A stretch of 64,000 nt of DNA from Isoetes taiwanensis (lineage: Eukaryota > Streptophyta > Lycopodiopsida > Isoetales > Isoetaceae): assembly GCA_021234155.1 (NCBI GenBank), contig JAJEKV010000241.1, positions 548,469 to 612,468 of the forward strand. Direction: 5' to 3'. Positions 36,610 to 48,687 of this stretch are shown in pieces. The translations under genes and the position numbers were made by a program. The notes beneath the pieces were generated by a model, which made no database searches, was not told where the DNA came from, and saw only the letters and a program-made list of their open reading frames with translations. The stretch's first letter is position 1; each line of letters opens with the position of its first letter.

Positions 36610-38400
36610 ATGGCAAAAGGTCCTTTATTTATAACATCGCTTTTTTTGTTATTATTCATTGACATTCATGCAGAGCCCATGAGCAACTACAGTAGTGCAT
36701 GCACTAATTGGCAAGGCAGAAACAATTCCAGCAAGAGAAGAACTCCCGGCTTCAGGAAGCAGATGCTACGGCAGCCCCACATGTTGAAAAGCCCGCACGA
36801 CGTCGGCCCAGACAGTCCACTTCTACACCGCCATGTCGGCCCATGTTGCCGCAACCCCAAGTAAGCCACAATCCACACCTTGCAGACAACATACAGGGCA
36901 TGCCGAGATGGTCAACATCGATTTGAGGATGAAAGAGCTCCAAGAGCTGAGATGCAGAAGCCATAATGTGGTGGTCCGTCGCCTATTGGAGGAGGCATCA
37001 TGGTGCTCAGCGCCATGACTGCCACCGCATTGTCACATTCATGGTCGCAGATGCGCAAGTACGCAGAGCTATATTATACCAGAGCGGGCAATTGAAAGGG
37101 ACGTCCTTGTACGTTGATCGAGATCTTACTCCAGCACAACAGGAGTCCCATACACACGAGTTGGCCCAGGTTAAGAGCATCCGCCACCAAGGGGGAGCCA
37201 AAACTGATCTGAGGAAAACGCAGATTCCAACCCTCAAACACTGCTGCGAACCCTCAGGGTTCTTCTGCCAAAGCCCTGCCGCCCCCGATTATGCTCATAC
37301 TCTGACCGCTCCAGCCACACCTCCAGCTCATGCTATCTCACCTGCCACTACCCGTGCGTCGCATGCTACTTCTCTGCTGCCTTTCGTTCTATCGCCACAA
37401 CTATATCTGCATCTGCCACCAGCAAATAAGAATTGTGCCTCTGTGTGGTCTCCTGGAATTGTCGGAGCTTTCCATAGAAGAAATATAGTCTCAAATATGT
37501 TGCGGCAGATATAGATCTAATCTTCCTATGGAGACATGGGAGCATGCAGGGCACAGGTTACCCGACTTGCCAGGTCTTCAATAACTGCATCAGGGGGGGA
37601 GGGAAGGGGAGATTGCCTGCTACTACTGGACAACCTTAGCACAATCGACCCCCCTATATAAGATAGATAGGCACAACTGACACCTGTGGGTGCGAGTGCA
37701 GAATTGCAATGGCTATGGCAGCCTGCTACTTTTTACATGCAGAAAGCAACTTCTATCACACCCATTCAGATATGGATAGACTGGACTCCTATGTCGATAT
37801 ATATGATGATATGCAGCAATACAAGCAAATTGAGTAGTGTCATACTTGGGAGACTTTAACACATGTACGAGGGGTGGGACAACCCATGAAGTTTAACCCC
37901 TTATTTGACGATGTATTACAGCTGCATCCTGCAGAAGTGGCTTGGCCAAGGGCAACAGATGGCAACCACGTATGCGCCATGGTGTTTCTCTGCAGTATCT
38001 TTAACTTGGTAATATGTAATGGACTGGCACAATGGCCGTCCTCCCATAGGTACACTTGCAGGCAGGAGAACTAGGGGGTAGATTCAATGTAATGGACTAC
38101 GTATTAGTAGGTGAGCAAGATATGCATGTAGTCAATCATTTTCGGATGGACACATACAGTAGAGATGAGGAGGTCAACTCATACCACCTACCACTTTACC
38201 TGTAGTTGGCTTGGCAAGCTGTTTGAACCCTCTATGTTGTAGCTTCTTGGATGCCTCAGCTGCACCTGCACGCAACTTCTATGCAAATCAAGCGCAACAG
38301 AGCGTGCTCCAATTTCTGTAGCCAGGAGGCAACTGTAGGATCCACTATCGACGAGGTTGTTCCCAATGTACCAACCCTAATTTGAAGGGCTTGGAGCTAT
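36610..38400 (+). pseudogene. LINE remnant: ORF1-like segment and endonuclease domain
   Basis: Frames between 36,708 and 37,240 give an ORF1-like protein: a polar Gln/Arg/Pro-rich stretch, then VADAQVRRAILYQSGQLKGT followed by SLYVDRDLTPAQQES, a block typical of ORF1 of one class of non-LTR elements. From about 37,440 an APE-type endonuclease can be followed in broken frames: DLIFL.ETWEH (ETW motif), ILGDFNTCTR at about 37,845-37,872 (GDFN motif), and RFNVMDYVLVGE near 38,080. Many stops and frameshifts are present. The reverse transcriptase that should follow is not recognisable here. GC content is higher than in the flanks. Confidence 0.75.
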
Positions 38401-39126
38401 GATTGGCTCTTTTTAGTGGCTGCCTGGACCCTTCACAATATGGTGGCGGTCTCCTCAGTCTCTGATCAAAGGTGGGAGATACCTTCGGTCATTTCTGCTC
38501 AAAGTGTAACCTGTCTTGTGTCATGACTTCAATGCTGGTGGACAGGATGTCCAGGCGGGCCTATAGGTCAGTGAAACCCAACTTGTTTGACTGCATTTCG
38601 AACTGCACCCAGCAAATGTTGTTGTATGTGGACCTCCATCCCTGCCACCTGTTATTTCTCGTAGCCAGTTGCCTTTTGAGCACTTGAGGTAATGAGAACT
38701 GTATCACTTCTGTCAAGCTTGCAATCCGAGTAGTGTTACTCTCAACTCTCACCGGGATTTGCTTCCAGTTCTCCATCAATGCCTGATGTGCCACCGAATC
38801 TGAGCAACAACCATCGGTTTGCTGAGCCGATTTTGTTGATTAAGCCTTTGCTTGGGCCTTCTTCTCATGGAAGAGGCTTCTCCTTTGCCTTTGCTTTCTA
38901 GTCTAGGCCAGTTTCATGATGGGCCATCCGCTTGTTCCTCCTAGAGGAGCTCGTCATGTTCGGGCTGTGGGTGTCACTGGGCATGGGGCTGGGACTGGGG
39001 TTGCGCTGAGGTTTGATGGGTGTCCCTATCAAGGTTCCCGTCTTTAGGATTTGGGGAGGGGTCCACAAGGGTTGCCATGATTGTTTGGAGATTCACGAGT
39101 GAATTAGGGCAGAAATTTAGGGCAAA

Positions 39127-39315
39127 GCAGAGATGCTACTCGAAGGGCGCTTTAGTGCTTAGAATCCAAAACGAGAATTCAAAAACATCATTTGCACAAC
39201 ACTTAAACGTCTTTCGCGCAACACTTAAACTAAACGAGATTTTGCTCAAAGGGCATTTTGGGTGCTTAGAATTCAAAATGGTGACTCAAAAAACGTCCTT
39301 CACACAACACTTTAG
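39127..39315 (+). repeat. Tandem repeat, two units of about 110 bp
   Basis: CTCGAAGGGCGCTTTAGTGC and CTCAAAGGGCATTTTGGGTG begin two units that share TTAGAATYCAAAA and CACAACACTT. Confidence 0.7.
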
Positions 39316-39323
39316 GGAAAAAT

Positions 39324-39510
39324 AGAGGTTGCTGCTGGAAGGGCTCTGGTGAGGCCGTTACAGCCTGGAGGTTCAAATCCTCCGACCTCGCTTTCTGGCA
39401 ACCAAGTATTCTCTGGTGGCTAGATGCAGACAAAGGTCTATGCTTTGTTTTTTTCTTTTTCTTTTTCTTTTTCTTTTCTTTTTTTCTCTTTTTTCTTTTT
39501 TTGTTGCTTC
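39324..39510 (+). mobile_element. Probable tRNA-derived SINE with T-rich tail
   Basis: The head at 39,324-39,391 has a perfect T-arm (GGAGG-TTCAAAT-CCTCC, 39,367-39,383, which includes the pol III B-box). A 3' acceptor-like GACCTCG pairs in six of seven positions with AGAGGTT at 39,324. The anticodon region is degenerate, so it is not a functional tRNA. A body of about 45 bp (CTTTCTGGCAACCAAG...) follows, then a long CTTTTT-type pyrimidine tail (39,446-39,510). This order (tRNA-like head, short body, T-rich tail) recalls the plant Au family of SINEs. No target duplication was found. Confidence 0.6.
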
Positions 39511-39519
39511 CACAATGAT

Positions 39520-40139
39520 TTTAAGGCCAATGATCGGTGAAGCTAGAATCCTTGAATCCTTGCTTTGCATTATTGGAACTGGCACATCAATTTTGAATGA
39601 AAAATTCAGCAACCCTTGATCTGGCATAAAGTAAGGAATATTTGCCAAATCAAGAGTTATAATTAAAAAATGCAAATAGCCCCATAAAATTGTACCTTTT
39701 GTTTTCACCAAACATATAAAAATGTACTTTTTGGAATAAAAACCTAAGACTTGGGAAGCCCAAGAAAACTCATTTCAGCGTTGGTCCTTACCGATATGTT
39801 ATTACTTAAGAATCATTTGACTCCAATATTGGCCGTTCATTCTCATCCTCATCACATCCTAATATTGGCTGTTCATCCTCATCCCATGTCCATCTGTGAA
39901 AGATGCAAAACTAACAGAAAAACCACCAAAGGAACATAGCCACTGTAACTCAGATGCCCCTCTGCTTTACTCATATGACCACCTTGCACCTTTTTCCACA
40001 CAATCTGGACATACATAAGAAGGTTAAGAAGATTTTATCTTATACAATGTTCATGCTGAACAGCTTTATAACATCTGTGTCCCCTCCTCTTGAACTGTGT
40101 TTAATGTACAACCTGACTGTGAATATGTACAATGAGGCA
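39520..40139. other. 3' flank of the sensor kinase gene
   Basis: No second gene is seen. This is the downstream region of the minus-strand gene ending at 40,140. I found no canonical AATAAA in the first 150 bp downstream. ATTGGC and TTCATCCTCATC motifs repeat at 39,828-39,885. Confidence 0.35.
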
Positions 40140-43100
40140 TTAAGCCCTTGAAGGATGGAGGACTATTTCCAGCTCGTGATTTGAAGCAGTTACAGGCAAC
40201 CAGATTTCAAGACGTATACCACCAGCCCCAAGAGGCGTCTCGATAAGATAAGGTGAAGTCATTCTCATGACACCGCCAAAATTTTCAAGTATATCACGAG
40301 CAATTTTGATCTCCAGACCAAACTCAAGAGCTGCAGATTCATCATTTCCATCCCATGTAAATGTTTTCAATCCAGACCCAAGGGCACCCAGTGCTCTGGC
40401 TTGCATCTGCACAATCTAATTTCATCACTGAAAGAAGCAAATAAACAGAAACCATTACTAGAATACAAGTAGTGACTTATACCAAGAAACTCATATCTGG
40501 GCCATTATCTTCAATAATGACGAGAACTCCACCTCCAGGAGCACTCCGTGCTTCTGTCCTAACCCAGCCACCACGTGGTGTCCTTTGCAATGCACTATCC
40601 AAGAGTTTGCTTAATGCTTGCCGAAGTGCATTTTCATCAATGGCTGCCATTAGACGAGATTCACGAGCATTCTTTAAAAGTTGCAGCCTCTGATGCCTTT
40701 GGTGAGCAACACCAACCCCTGCTTCAATTAGCCCGGAAAGGACCTCTGTGACATTACAACTGATGTGCCACACGTCAATTGACACTCTCGACAACTTTGA
40801 AAACAAAGTGCTACGTCACAAGTACTTTATATAGACATCAGACAAATCTGAAACTTGAGGCACACCATTAATCTCATTCTTGTGTGAACTCTTCTTGACT
40901 TGAAGACCCACATTTTCCTACAAGGATGTGCCAAACTGGACAGTTCTAGCAAAACTATGCCTTGACTTAACTTAGGCCACAACATTCCATAGCTCCGTTG
41001 GAGCAGTAATTATGCATGTTGGGAATGACAGAGCTGCTCTGCCACCGTCAATGTAATGACCTGTATAAATAGTGTAGCCTCTGACTTGGTCTCATTCTTG
41101 TTTCTCCCTGCCTGACCTATGACCTGTGAAACTCTCGCCTATATTCTTTAACATAAAATCCTTCATACAACTAAACTAGTATAACTGCTTATAATAATAA
41201 AACAGCTCCTCCTTTTCTTATTTAACATTTAATATTGGAAGCACTGCAAAGTTGTTAGTGGCACAGCATGCTGATTAAAGTATGTAAAATATAGCCATCC
41301 CTATTCTCACAAACGTAAAGAATCAACCATATACCTAGCTCCATGTAGCACTGGTGATGCAAGGGCAGCTGGAGGCATTGGCAATTCTTCATCTCTTTCT
41401 CGCCTGGTCTCATTCAATAGCCTAGCTGTCTCAGACTGTGTCCTGAAGTCCTTGGGAATATCACGAATCCCATTGACGGCACTGTCATATTGTACATCTC
41501 TACTTGCCCCCTGTCATTTAAAACAGAGTTGAATGGATATATAAATAAAGAGTTCCTATGTAGCATAGATACTTAGTGCAGAATATTACAAAGTCAATAC
41601 TCCAGACCTATTATTCAGCTTACCATGGACAAGCTTAGTTAATTTGTCTTCTCAGGCACTAACTTGCCCAAGCAATCAATGAATCATATGTAAGAAGGAA
41701 CAAGCTACATTAGGAAACTATTGGTGTTATTCTAAAACATGATGTATTCCAACCTGGATTGAATGAAGGCAAGTGATCTGGGAAAAAAAGAATTAGAGGG
41801 CTTTGCAATGGTAACAGCAATTTTTTAATAACAGCTGCAGCCCTGATGAAAAATGGTGAATTGCAGCCAGCTGTCTCGCCATAACCAAGCTAAGTATTGG
41901 AAGAATTTGTGCAAACCCAAAAAACATAGAACTATGCTGTTATCATGATCCAGCTAACTAGAAAGCAGAGGGATTTAAAAGCTTGGTGAGTCTCAGCCAA
42001 TAGCTAGCCCCAAATTCATACCGTACGAAAGTATAGCACCTCCTGCATTTGTTGTAAAAACTCCTTCATACGGTCTCCCTGCACTAACATGTCCTGTACC
42101 ACATCTCGGGGTATCTGAAGCATCCTACAACGTAGATCCATGTCTGCATTAGTGAGTCTATCACTTTCTCCATATATGTCTTTGATAAAAAAAAGTGATG
42201 CTACCTCGCCTCTTTTTAATTGTGGTAAAAGCATCCTTCCAAGAGTCCTAATCACAGTTATAGGTCCTCGGGCCTACACCACAGCATACTGATTAGAATC
42301 AAGTTACAGTTACACAAATGTGCACCTAAATAGACAAAGAAGTTGCTTGCCTGTTCCAGAAGGTTATCTATTTGCACAGTCCTCTGCCATGATGTTTGAT
42401 GGAGCAAAGCTACACGCTAGCAAAGAAAAACATACAATCGGTTTAGGACGACCAGCTTGACATATATGCTGCTCCAGAAGAAACATCAAATCCAGCCATA
42501 TACATGTTTCAATAGACATTGACCAGCTATTTTAGATATCTCAAACGATAGCATATTTTGGTTGGATACATAAAATTTGCTTCAGCTACCTGGTTATGGG
42601 AAAACGAGCCATAAGGAAGAAGAAATTTAATTTATCTTTGAGATGAGTAAGTTTCGGTAAATGGACCACATGACCCAGAAATTAGTATTTAATGAGAATT
42701 TGTCAACCAACAGTTATCAAGACCAATAGATCGTGAATCAATTCCATTACAAGCCAGCAGCAAGCATGCCAAACATATAACACAAAGTAAACAATGCATA
42801 CGACTTGATCAGAATGGTACCTGGTCCATAATACATGTTAATGACAAGGAGTGAGCAATCCCCATAATTTGCCGAAGTTCTTGTGTAGAAAAGATAGGTT
42901 TGGAAGGGTGTTGCACATCAATAAGATTATCCAACAGATAGGTTCCTTGCACATTGCTGTTCCCATAGTCTAAACCAGAATTTAGACATAGATCTTTACC
43001 ATTTGAGCCTGGAGAATCCCCTACTTCAGTTTGTTCTGCAACCAACAGTCCAACTAGACACAAGTCTTTTGCCATTGGCACAACTAGAGCCCTAAACTCG

Positions 43101-44172
43101 GGAAGCTCAATCATCTGTCCTACATGCGCGAAATTTCAAGAAGAAAACTATGAAAGGCCTACCAAAGCAGGAAAACCAATCTTACCTCTCTTTGAGCCAG
43201 GGCAACCTCCACCCCATGTAATGATCTCCGATTGTTCGAATGAAAGACAAGGGTATTGTTTTCTGTATAATAATCGTTCCTGCCCCTATCCCCATATGGC
43301 ATAGACACACATTGGAACTCTAATTGTCCAGTTTGGTAGCTCTCTGGACTGCGCACATAAACCTACAACACAGCAGCAAATCCATTCAAAACATAGTGTG
43401 TTTTAAAAGGGAAACCTTGTGAAGCTTAACCATTCAGTTCACAGCGTATGGGCTCATTAATATGGTGAGGATCAGCAGAGACGCGCTAAAGAATAGTGCA
43501 AAACATTCTTTTGTACTTTCATCTAAGAGTCCTTTGATAAAACACTAAGCAACTTGTTTGTGATTTATGATGCAAGCCTAAAGGCTCTCTGTTGCATATG
43601 TTCGCAAATCATTTAGACCACAGTTTTCTCTCACACAGAGGGACTAGAAGTTCAATTGTACCCAACACGATGAATTTTCGACACTGGTGTTCAGCAGCTG
43701 CGTGCATGTCAAAACGTGGAAACTTGAATCCAGTGGCATCAGAAAAGATAATTACCGTGAATAAAACCTTGTGATCCATAATGTCATACATTAGTGCAAA
43801 ATGTTCCCTGCAATACTCTAGAAATTCTAAACTTGGTCCCGAAAATAGTCCACCATCTCCATTTTTCGAGAGCTTTTGGGAAAAGCTTATATCCGGCGAA
43901 GGCTGCATAGCACGGATGGAGGCAACAACAGCTAAAGCAGATGGAGGCAAATCTAGCTTCCTTGCCTCTGCCTCTTCAAATGAGACAAGTCGGGCAGATA
44001 AACCCATTACCCAAGTCCCAAGCAATCTATTCGAGACAAGACACAGCGATGGGCGAAAGGGCAACCCATGAAAAGGAATCCGGGGACTGGTGCCAAATAG
44101 AAAGCTGGATGAAGGCGTTTTTGCAGCAGTAGAAGCAGGAAGTGTAGCAGGACGGAAGCCTGCAACATCCAT
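40140..44172 (-). CDS. CSK: Chloroplast sensor kinase (CSK), eight exons plus one optional intron
   Basis: Nuclear-encoded plastid sensor kinase derived from cyanobacteria; in Arabidopsis CSK links the redox state of photosynthetic electron transport to plastid transcription. Exons on the minus strand: 44172-43756, 43362-43186, 43114-42821, 42416-42351, 42273-42022, 41510-41335, 40759-40483, 40406-40140. All junctions keep frame. The start at 44172 (MDVAGFRPATLPAS) gives a Ser/Thr/Ala-rich N-terminus fitting a transit peptide; an in-frame ATG at 44229 is the alternative. Residues about 90-300 align with the GAF sensor region (YVRSPESYQTGQLEFQ, ALVVPMAKDLCLVGLLVAEQ). The dimerisation helix reads LLEQARGPITVIRTLGRML, with Glu317 where a phospho-His would be. 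An ATPase domain follows: N-box ENALRQALSKLLDSAL (503-518), G1 IEDNGPDM (543-550), C-terminal LGAGGIRLEIWLP. Total length is 641 residues, or 611 if the 90-nt segment is spliced, the length I recall for Arabidopsis CSK. Intron 4 begins with GC. The gene looks intact. Confidence 0.92.
42115..42204 (-). other. In-frame 90-nt optional intron in CSK (exitron candidate)
   Basis: The segment starts GTAGCATC after ...AAAAGAGGCGAG and ends GATGCTTCAG before ATACCCCGAGATG. It has no stop codon and encodes 30 residues (VASLFFIKDIYGESD, then further). Removing it joins KRGE to IPRDVVQDMLVQGD, which aligns without a gap to the helix region of angiosperm CSK as I recall it; keeping it inserts 30 residues. 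It is therefore either a normal 3n intron or a retained exitron. Confidence 0.7.
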
Positions 44173-44194
44173 GGCAAGTTTTGAATGAGCCTGT

Positions 44195-44620
44195 CTATGG
44201 CTTCTTATCCATGTCCACTTTTCGCTCAATTTTGATCAAGCCACGTAGCATTCTATAACAAATATTTAAATCGGTGCTCTTTCTGGGGTGCAATTTTTTT
44301 GGTTGCCCGTAGGGCAATCCTTTGGGAGTGTGGGGAGGGATGGATAGAAGGCCACGATTTGAGAATATTGCAGCATATTCTTTCTCTATGGCTGTGTAGT
44401 TTTGAGATTTGAGGGACACCTGAGGATAGTTAGACGGTGTGGATTTTATGGGAGTCTGGATGGAAGGTGGAGATGTGCTCTGCAGCTTCTTGGTGGCGCC
44501 TAGAGGCAGTGAAGCGAAGTAGATGGGAATTTCGTCCCTCAGTCTGTTTGCCATGATTTTCCTAACTCTAGCCTGCATGTATCCAGGAATAAGCTTTTGC
44601 AAAAGCTTGTCAATAATCAT
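44195..44620 (-). other. Unassigned 141-codon open frame upstream of CSK
   Basis: The frame ends at 44,195 and overlaps the alternative CSK start. Its composition is Ser/Pro/Lys-rich (GATKKLQSTSPPSIQTP), with no recognised domain. The first codons lie inside duplication unit U1. It may simply be 5' untranslated or promoter DNA of CSK. Confidence 0.15.
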
Positions 44621-46372
44621 GCTTTATAAGTGTAAGTAAAATGATGCCGCTACAAGTTGGCGTTGGAGTGTGGAATATAGTGGATTCTGTCTCAGTAGCA
44701 ACACAATCCGGAAGGTAACAATGTGCTAAATTTCTCTGAACTATTTGATGTTACTACAAATAAATAAGAACAGTATGTCTGACAATATTTTTCCTCGAGT
44801 ATCACTTTGAACCAGGGTCAAAGCATGGTGCTGGGGGGCATTTTTGCGCCAACCAAGCACCCCCTAAGCACCTAATGTGGGAAATTTTACTTATTTTTAT
44901 CTTTTTTTCTATAACTCCGATGAAGCTGAAATTTTGTATTCCAAGGCGTAATATGAATGCGTTTTAGGGAAAAAATTCAAAAAAATAAAAGAAAACTATT
45001 TTTTAAAAATACAAAGAAAATAGCTCCGGAAAGCACCCTGTAAGCACCATATGTCGCTGACACAAAAAGTGTCCCCCACCTCCATGCTTTGACCCACCAG
45101 CACCCCCAATTTTTGCAGACAAAATGTAGATTCTATTTTCAATTCGGAACCACTTCCATTGTCATCATGGAAATCTTGTCATAAAAGGCAGAAAAGAATA
45201 AGAAGGAAATGCTCAAATTTTACCAAAGGTTATGCTGCTCAAAGAAAGTTGTCCGAGAAGGTCCTAAACATACAAAATATTCAAGATGAAAATGGGGCCC
45301 CGTTCAATTCTAATGATGGGTCTGAGGTCACATCCTGCTACTGTACATTCAGTTTAACTATCTAATACCTCTGTTCGATGTTTAATCTCCACTCTCTTTT
45401 ATGCTCCTTCTATATTTGAAATTGACATTGGTTCAATTTCCTGTGGAGTGTCAGGAAGTGGGATGTTTCTTTCTATCTTTGAAATGAAATTCTTGTGAAG
45501 GGACAGTTTCCTGATGTTAAAGGTACTGTGGGAAAAAACATTCATACTCAATGCTTGTCTTTTAACAAGTAGATGTGCCTATGCTTATATCAATGAGCCG
45601 ATGAGGACAAATCTGGATTCCACAATGCAAGGGCTTCAGTGGATCAAAGTCACAAATTTCAGAAGCAGAGAAGCAGTTATGGCTACAGTTCCTAGCGGTT
45701 CCACATCAGAGTCGCATGCTTGCGTGTTCTCCACGCTTTAACTGCATGTTGATCTTTAGAGAAGGCAACAGAAGCACGGACTTTGAATCGGGTATTTCTT
45801 CATGTTGATCTCGGGGGAAGGCGGTAGAAGCACAGATTCTATAACTATTCCAGAAGTACACTTTGTTGTAGATCCACGTTTCTAAAAGCATGTGAGTATG
45901 ATTCTCATACTGGAGTAGATTCTATGAAGGTGGTTCCTGTATCTCACGCGCAGACTCTGCAAAGAAGGTATGGAGTTGAGTTTTTGACATTTGGTTCTTT
46001 ACTTTCATTTGGATGCAAAGACAGTCAATTTCATTGTGGTGAGTTGTATAAAAAATGGGAAAGAATAAGTAACACCTAAAATTGACGAAGCGATTGTACT
46101 TGGGGTGGATAAAGATTGTCAAGAATGCAAGCAGCTAATTCACATATTTAGCTAATGGTCTAGGCTGAAGGAGCTTAAAGTGATGTTCAACAATAATATG
46201 TTTTCTGGATACACGGTCCATTAATGGACATGATTACAAACTTAGGCATAGCAGACAGTCATACAACATGATTTGTAATGCTTTCTTACAGTAAAGAGAA
46301 GGTCCAAGAAAGTGTTTTAGTCTTTATATAGAAGATAAAGTGTCTATAGTTCCTGAAATTGAGCATTGCAAC
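44579..46372 (+). repeat. Tandem duplication unit U1
   Basis: The unit starts GTATCCAGGAATAAGC and ends ...GAGCATTGCAA, where U2 begins with the same GTATCCAGG. U1 without its MITE is about 1.51 kb and U2 without its LTR insertion about 1.45 kb. Both copies read in parallel through GATGAAAATGGGGCCCC and TCTAATACCTCTG. No coding family was recognised in the unit. Confidence 0.93.
44815..45095. mobile_element. 281-bp MITE with perfect 14-bp termini and matching empty site
   Basis: The ends GGGTCAAAGCATGG and CCATGCTTTGACCC are perfect inverted repeats. Subterminal AAGCACC/GCACCC motifs repeat inside both ends. Flanks are ACCA on both sides (44,811-44,814 and 45,096-45,099; ACCAG if the element starts one base later). 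The parallel copy U2 at 46,590-46,605 reads GAACCAGCACCCCC with no insert, which is exactly the predicted empty site. The interior is AT-rich and non-coding. Confidence 0.93.
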
Positions 46373-48687
46373 GTATCCAGGAATAAGCTTTTGCAAAAGC
46401 TTGTTAATAATCATGCTTTGTAAGTGTAAGTAAAATGATGCCACTACAGGTGGGTTCTGTCTCAGTAGCAACACAATCTGGAAGGTAACAATGTGCTAAA
46501 TTTCTCTGAACTATTTGATGTTACTACAAATAAATAAGAACAATGTGTCTTACAATATTTTTCCTTAACTTTATAGGAGTATCACTTTGAACCAGCACCC
46601 CCAATTTCTGCAAACATAATGTAGATTCTATTTTCAATTCAGAACCACTTCCATTGTCATCATGGAAATCTTGTCATAAAAAGCAGAAAAGAATAAGAAG
46701 GAAATGCTCAATTTTTACCAAAGGTTATGCTGCTCAAAGAAAGCTGTCCGAGGAGGTCCTAAACATACAAAATATTCAAGATGAAAATGGGGCCCCATTC
46801 AATTCTAGTGATGGGTTTGAGGTCATATCCTGCTACTGTACATTCAGTTTAACTATTGTGACGAGCCTGCCGAGTTGACCCTCCTGGCAACTCGAAATCT
46901 TGTCTATACTAAAGGCTAGATCTATGTTGATATGGAATCTTTAATCAACTATGTTGGTGAAGAATTTAATCTTCCAATAAATAATGGAGAATGATTCCCT
47001 TCTTATTAATATCCAACTATTGTAATATAATTCAGAAGAAAAACATCCATAATAGATTTATGCAAAACCAAAGCTAAGATTCAGCTTCTAGAAACTCCAA
47101 AGTCAGCCACGATCCTGAACAGTACCACTGCTACTGGCCCGAGCACCACCTTTCTCAATCACTGCATGCACTCAAGGGGGTTAGTCCTTGTGACTAAGTG
47201 GGGATCCCATAGCTGCCTCTGCATGCATAAAACATCTTGAAAGTCTTGAATAACAAACATAAAACAACTCAAAGACACAAGAACCTATGGTGCAACGCTA
47301 GACTTATGACAATAAAGAAAATATCATGAACATCAAGAGCAAAGAACATAACCAGAGTACCAAACCATCATAAACAAACTCCGGGACAATGGGTAGCTCA
47401 GCCAGCCTATATACAGGCCCTGTTAGCAGCATGTTGCCCAGCCAGCTTACATTCCGAGCCCTGTAGCAGGTGGTGGGGTGAACCTCGTATGCGCATACCC
47501 TCTCAGCCCACGTCTGGCACTGGAGGACCTCTTACCATGGGGTTTCACAAGAGTTGACTGACGTAGCAATCCCGGCCAGGAGAACTAACGCCCGGTGTCA
47601 TAGAGCACAAGAACCACAAAGAATCACAGATGAACATGAGCATGCCGGAGCAACCTAGGCCACCGAGCCTAGAAGTCCGACCCCGGAGGTTCCAAATACA
47701 TAACAAATACCAAGACAACAGTGGAACAATGCAAAGACCATGACATGTGGGTTCATTAGAGAGTTTACAATAAATGTGCCTAGATCATACTCTTAGCCCT
47801 TGTCGAGGTTGCCCATACAACTTAACCATGCCGAAGTAGCTAGATCGATGATGAAAACCATAATGACAACTCAAACGTTGATGTAGCGTGCTCAAACCAC
47901 CCCTGTAAGTTCGATGCAGGATTCACTCCATAACATTATTTATTTAAGCTCTCTAAGGTATGGTTTCAAGTATTAATATTAAAATCCCACTTCCATAGCT
48001 AAACAATTAACTGCGCATCGAAACTGGCGCCTCCAACTTTCATTCTTAACATGTTGTTCTTATGTATACTAAACTCCCATACAAATGTTACTCCAAGCAA
48101 TTAAGTTATTACATGTCTCTGTTGATTATATGATCCCCAAATCGCTTGCAGCTCACCCAAATTTACTCTTTGAAGAATCTGTGCTTCCTCCGAGCTCCTT
48201 ATGCTTCCTTTTTCCCCCTCGAACCACCACTTGTTAATTAACATAAGACAAAATGAAACAAAAGCAACAACGAGGACAAACAAGACAAGAAAATAACCAA
48301 AGAACAAACAACGCAGACCCACTTTTGGGTCTGGCCTTCCGGCCTGCACAGAGGATTTAGGGAAACAATCGGCCTGATTAGGCATGGCCAGGACTTCTAA
48401 GGGCAGATCAGCCCCTTCAAAGGCCAAATCGAAATGTTCCTTGCAGATTCGGGCCTGTTTGGAGCAGTTGGGTCCGGATCTAGTGTTGCTGCAGCAGGAA
48501 ATTCGGCCTGTTAGGCACTTCCAAGGACTTCCAATGCCCAATTCGGCTCCTTAGGAGCAATTTCGACCTTTCCTGCATCAATCAAGAGGTCATTTAGTTG
48601 AGTTCCCCAGCTCTGAAAAGCCATTGATCCCGCTGATGCACTGCTGCCCAGGACAACTCAGTCCCTCTAAGGCCCAAATCGACCCTT

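Noticed and set aside
36966-37514. 182-codon frame as an independent gene
   Set aside because: Its first half is the LINE ORF1-like block and its last part enters the LINE endonuclease region in a broken frame.
39324-39391. Functional tRNA gene
   Set aside because: Good T-arm, but the total is only 68 nt and no proper anticodon arm with U33 is found.
39373-39711. Minus-strand 112-codon Lys/Arg-rich frame
   Set aside because: It is the translation of the CTTTTT pyrimidine tail of the probable SINE.
48101-48541. 146-codon minus frame with a membrane-like segment
   Set aside because: It lies inside the solo LTR, has no recognised motif, and its start and end do not relate to any element landmark.
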